From NCBI GenBank assembly GCA_020345945.1, contig CP070773.1, forward strand, positions 187,109 to 192,483: DNA of 5,375 nt, given 5' to 3'. The stretch comes from Candidatus Bathyarchaeota archaeon. Lineage in GTDB: Archaea > Thermoproteota > Bathyarchaeia > RBG-16-48-13 > GCA-020345945. Shown piece after piece: positions 1 to 5,350 of the stretch. The position numbers and the translations under genes were made by a program. Each line of letters begins with the position of its first letter. The stretch's first letter is position 1. The notes under the pieces are model-generated. The model saw only the letters and a list, made by a program, of their open reading frames with translations. It was not told where the DNA came from and did no database searches.

Positions 1-1351
1 ATATTATCGCACCTAGAGAGGTAGCTTCCTTTACTTCTGGGATCCAGACAGGTTTACCTAAGACATCTGCCTGCATCTGCCTCCACAGCTTGCTTCTCGA
101 CTCTCCGCCACACATCCTCAATTCTTTTATCTTGATTCCAGAGGCTCTCTCAAGGTTTTCGATATTAGCCCTAACACCGTAGCAGACATTCTCCAGTATA
201 GCCCTTCCAATCTCCTTCCGACCCGTAGTCATAGACGCCAAACCCCGAGGACTGACACCTATCAACGTTCCAGGAGGTCGCGGTTGTACACCAGGCACAT
301 GCGACGCCAAGAAAGCAAACAACCCACCCGCCCCAGGAGGAACTCGCGAAGCCTCCTGGTCGAGAAGCTGATAAGCACTGACACCCAGATCCTCGCCCAA
401 TATCTTCTCAAGATCTCCGAAGCTGTCCCTGAAATACCTGTAGATGATGCCTGAAGCCCCAGCATTACTCTCCAGAACCCACTTATCTGGAACCACATGA
501 CAGTTCATATTAGTCTTCATCTCACTGTCGACGATTGCTTCATCTACAACCAGTTCAACTGGAGTTGTCGTCCCAGCAATAGCTGCAATCTGCCCCTTCT
601 CCACTGTTGCCGTTCCTGCTGATCCACACTGAGAATCCCCACCGCCAGCGACTACCGGTGTACCCTTCTTCAGCCCAGTCTCTCCCTCAGCTTTACTCGT
701 GATCTCACCAATTTGGTCTCCACTCTTATGAATCTCAGGCCAGATATCCAAAGGCAATCCTAGAAGCTCAAGCAGTTCCTCCGACCACTCTCGCTTGTAA
801 ACGTCAAAAGCCCCGCTATTCCCTGCATTAGATGGCTCAGCAGAGAACTTACCGCTGAAACGGTAAAGCATCCAATCGCTCATTATCAATAATCTCCGGA
901 TTCTCTTGTACACCTCAGGCTTGTGATTCTTGAACCATAGAAGCCTGGCCGGAGCTGTGATCCAATATCGACCTGTAATCTCGTAGATCTTTTTCCCGTA
1001 CTTTCGATTCATCTCTGGTAATTCTTCTCGAAATCTGCCGTCGGTACATGGACAGGCGAAGATCTCCTTCTTCTCATCGAAATACACTTGTGCCTCACGC
1101 TGAGCTGTCGCGCTTACTCCGACTACATCGGACCCTGATATTCTTGCGTCTTGGACTGCATTCCTGATTTGGGAACAGAGTATATTCCAGAAGGTATCTG
1201 GATCATACTCGGCTCCGCCAGGGGCATCCTCTGGATAAATGTATGTCCATTCTTGATATGAGCTCCCCACCTCGTTGCCTTCAAGATCGACGATTACAGC
1301 CCGTCCTCCTCCGATACCCGCGTCCAACGCCAACAAGCATTTTTTCGTCAA
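1..1351 (-). CDS. FGGY-family carbohydrate kinase, LsrK/YoaC-like (3' end outside window)
   Basis: Cytosolic sugar-type kinase that transfers the gamma-phosphate of ATP to a hydroxyl of a small polyol or ketose-like substrate. The frame is open for 450 codons to the window edge; E. coli LsrK has about 530, so the last part of the C-terminal domain is missing. Visible motifs are the N-terminal phosphate-1 loop LALDAGIGGGR (residues 8-17), SDWMLYRFSG with PSNAG (158-177), GGGDSQCG (236-243) with the expected catalytic Asp239, the phosphate-2 loop AGTTTP (259-264), and the adenosine motif CGGESRSKLWRQMQADV (414-430) followed by KEATSLGA. The order and wording resemble autoinducer-2 kinase LsrK and B. 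subtilis YoaC more than glycerol kinase. The phosphate-1 loop is atypical, with Ile and Gly where DxGTxS is usual. The TTG start is set by GGAGTGA 7 nt upstream; the gene begins 25 nt after the dehydrogenase stop, so they are probably co-transcribed. Family is secure; substrate is inferred only. Confidence 0.9.
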   Translation of the reverse strand, partial: MTKKCLLALDAGIGGGRAVIVDLEGNEVGSSYQEWTYIYPEDAPGGAEYDPDTFWNILCSQIRNAVQDARISGSDVVGVSATAQREAQVYFDEKKEIFACPCTDGRFREELPEMNRKYGKKIYEITGRYWITAPARLLWFKNHKPEVYKRIRRLLIMSDWMLYRFSGKFSAEPSNAGNSGAFDVYKREWSEELLELLGLPLDIWPEIHKSGDQIGEITSKAEGETGLKKGTPVVAGGGDSQCGSAGTATVEKGQIAAIAGTTTPVELVVDEAIVDSEMKTNMNCHVVPDKWVLESNAGASGIIYRYFRDSFGDLEKILGEDLGVSAYQLLDQEASRVPPGAGGLFAFLASHVPGVQPRPPGTLIGVSPRGLASMTTGRKEIGRAILENVCYGVRANIENLERASGIKIKELRMCGGESRSKLWRQMQADVLGKPVWIPEVKEATSLGAII

Positions 1352-1358
1352 CGATTCT

Positions 1359-1365
1359 TCACTCC
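1359..1365 (-). promoter_or_regulatory. Ribosome binding site of the FGGY kinase
   Basis: GGAGTGA on the minus strand lies in the 25-nt gap after the dehydrogenase stop, 7 nt before TTG 1351. The upstream frame is open to a TGA at 1403-1405 but has no other ATG, GTG or TTG, so this site decides the TTG start. Confidence 0.6.
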
Positions 1366-1376
1366 AATTGGCTGAA

Positions 1377-2441
1377 TTATTCCGAAGGAAGAACGCTCGG
1401 GTTCATAATATTCTTCATCTTCTCGCCTTTCAGGAACCTTGCGATGTCCTCCGCAATGATGCATGATCCCCTATACATCATGTCATCAGAGGGTCCAGCC
1501 AAGTGAGGAGTAAAGGTAACATTATCCATATGGATGAACTTGTTGTCAGGATCCTCAGTTATTGGTTCCTTGACGAAGACATCCAGAGCCGCACCAGCAA
1601 TCTTCTTGTTCTTCAGAGCAGCGTACATCGCATCCTCATCGATCACTGCACCTCTCGAAGTATTGACAAGAATCGCCGTCTCCTTCATCATATCGAACTC
1701 TTTCTTCCCGATCATCCCAGTCGTCTCAGGAGTCAACCTTACAGTAACTGAAATAAAATCAGACTCTTTGAGCAATGTCTCCAGATCTGTCTTCTCCACA
1801 TCGATATCGCGCATCTTCTCCTCTGATACATACGGGTCGTAACCTAGAAGCCTCAGCCCGAACCCCTTCGCTCTTTCCGCCAACTTAACCCCGATAAATC
1901 CTACACCTACAATACCCATAGTCTTCCCTTTGAGTTCAGGAATAGATTTCCTCCATTTCTCACGTGCTCCACCTTGATAACCAGTATAAGTACCATTTCT
2001 CACCGATTCGAAGGCTCTCGCGATATGCCTGACCTCTGATAGGAGAAGCCCCATAGTGAAGTCAGCGACAGAATCCGCGTTCCTCCCCGCACCTTTAATA
2101 ACCGGGATTCCCGCCTCCGTCGCAGCCTCCAAGTCAACATTCACAGGTGTTGAACGGCTGCAAGCCACCAACTTCAATTTCTTACCTGCTTTTATCGTCT
2201 CTTCAGAGACTGGAGCAAACTGAACAACGAGAATCTCCGTATCCTTTATCTCTGCTGCAACCTTCGATGGGTCCCCAGCAAACTCTTTAATCCTCGTATA
2301 TTTTGAGCGAAAGCTTCTATCAGATTCAAGACTAAGAAACCTTAGCTCCAATTCATCATATAGGTCACCAAGGTACTCTTTGAAACACTTCCTCCAAAGC
2401 TCCTCTGTAACACGCCAATCTGGAATAATAAGAGTCTTCAA
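1377..2441 (-). CDS. D-isomer-specific 2-hydroxyacid dehydrogenase, YoaD/SerA-like
   Basis: Cytosolic NAD-dependent oxidoreductase interconverting a 2-hydroxy acid and its 2-oxo acid. It has 354 residues, about the size of B. subtilis YoaD and without the regulatory ACT domain of long SerA proteins. The substrate domain (1 to about 115) leads into the Rossmann domain: GVGFIG at 179-184 is the GxGxxG dinucleotide loop, and Asp202 in GYDPY predicts NAD rather than NADP. The catalytic triad is complete: Arg263 in VNTSRGAVIDE, Glu292 in ALDVFVKEP and His313 in TPHLAG. Residues 341-354 form the short C-terminal tail. The TTG start follows an in-frame TGA by one codon and has AGGTG 8 nt upstream, so no longer protein is possible. 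Adjacent to the FGGY kinase as in yoaD-yoaC, which suggests both act on one pathway. Erythronate-phosphate or phosphoglycerate dehydrogenase activity cannot be told apart from sequence alone. Confidence 0.93.
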   Translation of the reverse strand: MKTLIIPDWRVTEELWRKCFKEYLGDLYDELELRFLSLESDRSFRSKYTRIKEFAGDPSKVAAEIKDTEILVVQFAPVSEETIKAGKKLKLVACSRSTPVNVDLEAATEAGIPVIKGAGRNADSVADFTMGLLLSEVRHIARAFESVRNGTYTGYQGGAREKWRKSIPELKGKTMGIVGVGFIGVKLAERAKGFGLRLLGYDPYVSEEKMRDIDVEKTDLETLLKESDFISVTVRLTPETTGMIGKKEFDMMKETAILVNTSRGAVIDEDAMYAALKNKKIAGAALDVFVKEPITEDPDNKFIHMDNVTFTPHLAGPSDDMMYRGSCIIAEDIARFLKGEKMKNIMNPSVLPSE

Positions 2442-2449
2442 AATTCATC

Positions 2450-2454
2450 CACCT
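2450..2454 (-). promoter_or_regulatory. Ribosome binding site of the 2-hydroxyacid dehydrogenase
   Basis: AGGTG (inside AAGGTGG) on the minus strand is 8 nt before TTG 2441. The in-frame TGA at 2445-2447 excludes any upstream start, so the site and the stop together fix the start. Confidence 0.55.
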
Positions 2455-2484
2455 TAAGCATAATTCGTTACTTGGAATGGATTG

Positions 2485-2499
2485 AAAAATTTATCCTTC
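2485..2499 (-). promoter_or_regulatory. Possible archaeal TATA/BRE promoter for the dehydrogenase-kinase pair
   Basis: The minus strand reads GAAGGATAAATTTTT here, a purine-rich BRE-like stretch followed by an A/T-rich TATA-like core. Transcription would begin near 2465, leaving a leader of about 25 nt that still contains the ribosome binding site. The element is weak and rests on base composition and spacing only. The pair could also be read through from the ECF genes. Confidence 0.3.
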
Positions 2500-2542
2500 A
2501 CATTGAATAGACCTGACTTTCAAGCCTACTCCAATGTAAATA

Positions 2543-2562
2543 AAGTGACAGTAATGTCACTT
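2543..2562 (-). repeat. Perfect inverted repeat, candidate operator or hairpin
   Basis: On the minus strand AAGTGACA, a 4-nt TTAC spacer and TGTCACTT form a perfect 8+8 bp palindrome. It is flanked on the plus strand by two direct copies of TGTAAA, at 2535-2540 and 2565-2570. It lies in the only sizeable gap of the operon, about 50 nt upstream of the putative TATA element, so a regulator site for the dehydrogenase-kinase unit is plausible. A hairpin ending the ECF transcript is the alternative, although only a broken T tract (TTTATTTA) follows it. The repeat is seen directly; its role is inferred. Confidence 0.6.
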
Positions 2563-2570
2563 CGTGTAAA

Positions 2571-2592
2571 ACCAAAATCTTGAAAAAAGAAA
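2571..2592 (-). terminator. T-rich tract after the ECF genes, possible archaeal terminator
   Basis: The minus strand contains TTTCTTTTTTC followed by TTTTGG about 20 nt after the stop of the miniprotein gene. Archaeal RNA polymerase can terminate on oligo-T runs without a hairpin, so transcription of the ECF part may end here. The run is interrupted and the call is tentative. Confidence 0.3.
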
Positions 2593-2608
2593 TGAAGTGG
2601 AGATGGTT

Positions 2609-2695
2609 TTACTGGCCAAATGTCATGAAGTGGTATACTGAGTATCCTATCAATAGTGCGATAACCAAGAATCCCAGCATCTTGCCTCGGTCCAA
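2609..2695 (-). CDS. 28-residue single-helix membrane miniprotein
   Basis: Not matched to any known family. The reading frame encodes 28 residues: a short basic start (MDRGK), then one hydrophobic helix, MLGFLVIALLIGYSVYHF (residues 6-23), and a five-residue tail ending at TAA. Positive residues before the helix predict the N-terminus inside. The start is TTG, preceded 6 nt upstream by GGAGGTGAG, the best ribosome binding site in the window. The 9-nt distance from GGAGG matches the 8-10 nt seen for the other three TTG genes here. The gene lies 49 nt behind EcfT and before the T-rich tract, so it belongs to the transporter transcript. Small single-helix subunits are known in other membrane complexes (KdpF, CydX), so an accessory subunit of the ECF transporter is a reasonable guess. 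An ATG at 2678-2680 would give a 23-residue version. Confidence 0.55.
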   Translation of the reverse strand: MDRGKMLGFLVIALLIGYSVYHFMTFGQ

Positions 2696-2700
2696 GCATG

Positions 2701-2709
2701 CTCACCTCC
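2701..2709 (-). promoter_or_regulatory. Strong ribosome binding site of the miniprotein gene
   Basis: GGAGGTGAG on the minus strand is almost fully complementary to the archaeal 16S rRNA 3' end. It sits in the spacer after ecfT with no other long gene behind it, which is the main evidence that something short is translated there. TTG 2695 is 6 nt away. An out-of-frame ATG at 2697-2699 is only 2 nt away, closer than is usual. Confidence 0.7.
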
Positions 2710-2744
2710 CTTAGACTAGTTTCACTCTCCTCAGATCTTCACCC

Positions 2745-3620
2745 TCACCACAGTTTGAATCCCCAGTAGTAGTATCTGCCAGTAACCCAAGCAAACACCA
2801 TTATGAAGAGACAAAGCGCGATAATTGCCTTGTCACGTCCTGACAGCCGATGCTCTACGAATTGAGTCTTCCTTTTCAATGCCTCTGCAGTCAAGTCAAC
2901 TCCACGAGCGTCTAAGGCCAGCGATGCCTCTGCAGTCATCTTGAATGTACTGAAGAATAGTGGGATAGCAGCAGTAACCATATATCTCAATGATCGAAAT
3001 GCCTTCGGAGAGAATATAAACATCTTTCCACCGCCTAGAGCACTTCCCCTTGCCCTCTGCGCATCAAGTATCTGCAGGTAGGTTCCGAGCACCCCTGGCA
3101 GAAGCCTGAAGGAAGTAGCCACCCCAAAACCAAACCAGTACGGAAACTTGAACCCTTCAAGGGCCGCAGTATATTCGCTCTGGCGAGTTGACCAGACCAT
3201 GATCAACGCTGAGATGGCAGTAGAGAGATGACCAAAGAAGTAACCTATTGCCACCCATAAAGCCGACCATTGACCATAAGGTGGTACACCCTCATTCGTA
3301 ACAAATATGTTATAGAACTGAGGGGGCGTAGCCCACATAGGTAGCTGGTAGGTCCACAGCGAGAAGAAGAGCAAATTAAAGATGAAGCTCACCGGGGTAA
3401 TAAACGCGATCATCCCGAAGAAAGGCAACATCTTTCTTGTCGGCACTTTAAGCGATAGTGCGACGCTAAGGGCGACTAGAAAGATCGGAATCGTATGAGT
3501 AGCGACGTTCCAGAATCCCGGAATACTCCCGAAGGTAAAGAATATGATAAACTTGGTTCTCGGGTCCATCCTATGCAGCCAAGAATTTGTATCTACATAT
3601 AACTGGTAGAAAACAGGCAA
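2745..3620 (-). CDS. ecfT: ECF transporter transmembrane component EcfT
   Basis: Membrane scaffold of an energy-coupling factor transporter; it couples ATP hydrolysis by the EcfA domains to toppling of a substrate-binding S protein. The 291-residue protein begins with the family hallmark DTNSWLHRMDPRTK (10-23). Hydrophobic segments lie near 24-56, 64-87, 120-143, 160-179, 214-230 and 264-280. The two short Ala-Arg-Gly motifs that dock on the ATPases are present: QRARGSALG (ARG at 190-192) and ALDARGVDLT (238-240). The loop at about 88-118 is long, aromatic and proline-rich, making the protein somewhat longer than the usual about 265 residues. The TTG start is preceded in frame by the EcfA stop just one codon upstream and by GGAGG 8 nt away, so translation is probably coupled to EcfA. 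Substrate specificity comes from an S component, which is not in this window. Confidence 0.93.
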   Translation of the reverse strand: MPVFYQLYVDTNSWLHRMDPRTKFIIFFTFGSIPGFWNVATHTIPIFLVALSVALSLKVPTRKMLPFFGMIAFITPVSFIFNLLFFSLWTYQLPMWATPPQFYNIFVTNEGVPPYGQWSALWVAIGYFFGHLSTAISALIMVWSTRQSEYTAALEGFKFPYWFGFGVATSFRLLPGVLGTYLQILDAQRARGSALGGGKMFIFSPKAFRSLRYMVTAAIPLFFSTFKMTAEASLALDARGVDLTAEALKRKTQFVEHRLSGRDKAIIALCLFIMVFAWVTGRYYYWGFKLW

Positions 3621-3623
3621 AGT

Positions 3624-5168
3624 TCATTCCTCCAAAGTATTTATGATCTCAGCGGCTTCTCGAACACTTAGGACCGCTTTTCCCTCTACAAATTCACTCA
3701 TCAGTTGCGAGATCTGTGGCGGTTCGATGAAAGACTTCTTCAGCACCTCAGGTTGATTAAAGACATCTTCCGGAGGACCATCGAGCAGTATGTTTCCCTG
3801 CATCATGACTATGACCCTCTTTGCATACTCCGCAACGATCGTCATATCATGAGTTATCACAATTATTGCTTTTCCCTCTTTGTTCAGTCTCTCCGCCATC
3901 TCCATGGTAGATCTTCCTGTAAGCCAATCCATACCTGTAGTCGGTTCATCAATCACAAGAAGTTTAGGTCTCATCGCGATGATTGATGCTGTCGCAACCT
4001 TCTGACGCTCACCTTTCCCCATGAAGAAGGGGTTCTCCTCCTCCCTCCCAACCAGACCTACTGCCTCGACAGCCTCATCAACAGCTTCCTCAAGTTCCTC
4101 ACCGCTGAAACCAAGGTTCCCCGGTCCAAAGGAGATCTCATCCTCAACCTTTGTATTGAAAATCTGATGATCCGGATTCTGGAAGCTATAGGCGACTTTC
4201 GCCACAAGATCCAACATGGTCTTTCGGCTCGCGTCGTCCCCATCAACGATTACGTTACCCTCAGTAGCCGACAAGAGCTTGTTGAAGTGTTTGACTAATG
4301 TCGTCTTGCCAGCCCCATTCTGCCCTATCAGTCCTATGAAATCGTAGGGCATAATCTCGAGGTTCACCCCCTTGATAGCGTGGACATCCCCGGACTCAGA
4401 CTTATACATATGTTGAAGATCCTTGATAATTATGAGGGGGTCCGCCTCAGGCATCTTCTCAGCACGTCGAGGTATACTGATCCGCTTCTTGATGATCTTC
4501 TTCAAGCTCTTTCGAGCTTCTTCCAGATCTGTCGGATATCCGTAAATCTTCTGATACTTCTCCTTCAACTGACTGCCAAGTTCAGCTACTTGAGGCGGCC
4601 TAACACCAGACTTTAGCAATACGTCAACGTTCGAGAAGAACTCTTTCTTGGGAGCCACTAATTTCACCTGACCATCGCTCATTAATGCTAACCGGTCAGC
4701 TACCTGCGCAAGCTGTTCGCTCTTATGGCTTACCACTATTATGGTCATTGCTGTCTCTTCTCTCAACCTCTTGATAGTATCGAAGACCTCAGTGGTTCCT
4801 ATAGGATCAAGCTCGCTAGTCGGCTCATCCAAGACCAGAATCGGAGTCATGCGTGCCAAGGCAGAAGCTATGACTAACCTCTGTTTCTCTCCCCCAGATA
4901 GAAGGTAGGGAAATCTATCCATGTATCCGGTTAATCTTGTTCGTTCCAGAGCATAATCAACCCTTTTCTGGATCTCCTCTCGAGAGAGCCCGGCCAGCTC
5001 CAGTGACATGACCATATCTTCCCAAACGGAAAGACCGAAGATCTGACTTTCTGGATCATCAAAAACCATAGCCACCCTAGATGTGATTTCACCTCGACTG
5101 TGCTTCCGAGTATCAAGCCCCATGACTTCCGCTCTACCCTCGAGCTTACCGGCCACCGATAAAGGAAT
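3624..5168 (-). CDS. Fused ECF transporter ATPase EcfA1-EcfA2, 5' truncated
   Basis: Cytosolic energising subunit with two ABC ATPase domains in one chain (numbering counts from a TTG at 5285). Homology begins at about residue 40 (IPLSVAGKLEG). Domain 1 has a Q-loop region VFDDPESQIFG (74-84), signature LLSGGEKQR (128-136), Walker B ILVLDEPT (149-156), D-loop SELD and switch His187, but no Walker A, because its N-terminal 50 or so residues are missing. A charged linker (about 228-283) precedes domain 2, which is complete: Walker A GQNGAGKTT (321-329), Q-loop SFQNPDHQIF, variant signature FMGKGERQ (421-428), Walker B LLVIDEPT and switch His479. The open frame continues to TTG 5285, but those 39 codons look nothing like an ABC ATPase and lie antisense to a better protein on the plus strand. 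The gene ends 3 nt before ecfT, forming a classical ECF module. As it stands it could not make a functional first ATP site. Confidence 0.88.
   Translation of the reverse strand: MPLSVAGKLEGRAEVMGLDTRKHSRGEITSRVAMVFDDPESQIFGLSVWEDMVMSLELAGLSREEIQKRVDYALERTRLTGYMDRFPYLLSGGEKQRLVIASALARMTPILVLDEPTSELDPIGTTEVFDTIKRLREETAMTIIVVSHKSEQLAQVADRLALMSDGQVKLVAPKKEFFSNVDVLLKSGVRPPQVAELGSQLKEKYQKIYGYPTDLEEARKSLKKIIKKRISIPRRAEKMPEADPLIIIKDLQHMYKSESGDVHAIKGVNLEIMPYDFIGLIGQNGAGKTTLVKHFNKLLSATEGNVIVDGDDASRKTMLDLVAKVAYSFQNPDHQIFNTKVEDEISFGPGNLGFSGEELEEAVDEAVEAVGLVGREEENPFFMGKGERQKVATASIIAMRPKLLVIDEPTTGMDWLTGRSTMEMAERLNKEGKAIIVITHDMTIVAEYAKRVIVMMQGNILLDGPPEDVFNQPEVLKKSFIEPPQISQLMSEFVEGKAVLSVREAAEIINTLEE
3629..3633 (-). 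promoter_or_regulatory. Ribosome binding site of ecfT inside the end of the ATPase gene
   Basis: GGAGG on the minus strand overlaps the last Leu-Glu-Glu codons of the ATPase gene and stands 8 nt before TTG 3620. The next in-frame start is ATG at Met18, which would remove part of the conserved N-terminal hallmark, so this site supports TTG. Confidence 0.7.
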
Positions 5169-5176
5169 CTTCCTCG
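5160..5176. other. Probable chimeric or inversion breakpoint
   Basis: To the left the minus strand encodes a recognisable ABC ATPase; to the right the plus strand encodes a recognisable-looking protein C-terminus. Both genes are cut at their 5' side and point away from this point. No frame on the minus strand to the right contains a Walker A motif, so a simple frameshift does not explain the loss. The exact base cannot be fixed because a few bases fit both sides. The arrangement is typical of inverted chimeras from multiple displacement amplification, but assembly error or a true inversion would look the same. Confidence 0.6.
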
Positions 5177-5346
5177 CCAATGAAGGTATTGACCACCAAT
5201 TTCTTCTCTCCCGGAGCATGCTCTCGCCAGCCACCTGCTGTCTGGTCAACCCCGATGGGGGTAAGACGGTGGAAAAGGCATTCAAGATGATTCAGGAGCT
5301 ATCCTTGAGGCTTCGTGAACAAAATAAATTACCGCGTGCAGGATAG
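5170..5346 (+). CDS. C-terminal fragment of a methionine synthase II-like (MetE/COG0620) protein
   Basis: Only the last 58 codons are present, ending at TAG 5344-5346; the frame continues leftwards but there it is merely antisense to the ATPase gene. The fragment begins FLANEGIDHQFLLSRSMLSP, followed by ATCCLVNPDGGKTVEKAF and a charged amphipathic helix ending KLPRAG. The pattern Ser-Pro-(x)-Thr-Cys-Cys-Leu-Val-Asn-Pro-Asp, then TVExAF and a terminal helix, resembles the C-terminus of cobalamin-independent methionine synthase relatives. In those proteins a cysteine near the end is a zinc ligand that activates the thiol substrate. The assignment is from memory of the family and from a short piece, so it is moderate at best. 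A gene start 4 nt downstream suggests it closes a gene within an operon. Confidence 0.45.
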   Translation, partial: FLANEGIDHQFLLSRSMLSPATCCLVNPDGGKTVEKAFKMIQELSLRLREQNKLPRAG

Positions 5347-5350
5347 GAAT

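Noticed and set aside
262..498. 78-codon minus-strand frame inside the kinase
   Set aside because: It lies in another frame of the kinase gene, which is continuous and conserved across this whole stretch.
1243..1842. Several plus-strand frames of 60-100 codons opposite the dehydrogenase and kinase
   Set aside because: They are antisense shadows of two well-supported genes with complete motifs and have no recognisable domains.
2442..2608. S-box (SAM riboswitch) or other riboswitch upstream of the dehydrogenase, as in Bacillus yoaDCB
   Set aside because: The gap is A/T-rich and the only clear pairing is the simple 8+8 bp palindrome; I could not find the multi-helix S-box layout.
2526..2699. 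57-codon minus-strand frame from ATG 2699
   Set aside because: The ATG is only 2 nt from the GGAGGTGA site, the product has low protein character, and it runs through the T tract and the palindrome. The overlapping TTG frame fits spacing and hydrophobicity better.
3600..3627. ATG at 3625-3627 as the start of ecfT
   Set aside because: It is out of frame with the EcfT protein; TTG 3620 is in frame, with GGAGG at 8 nt.
5083..5169. Plus-strand frame starting at ATG 5083 as the true start of the MetE-like gene
   Set aside because: This part is the exact complement of conserved ATPase codons and reads as shadow sequence; only the frame from about 5170 looks like a real protein.
5169..5285. N-terminal extension of the ATPase gene to a TTG at 5285
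   Set aside because: The 39 extra residues show no ABC ATPase pattern and no Walker A, have no convincing ribosome binding site, and are antisense to a better protein-like frame.
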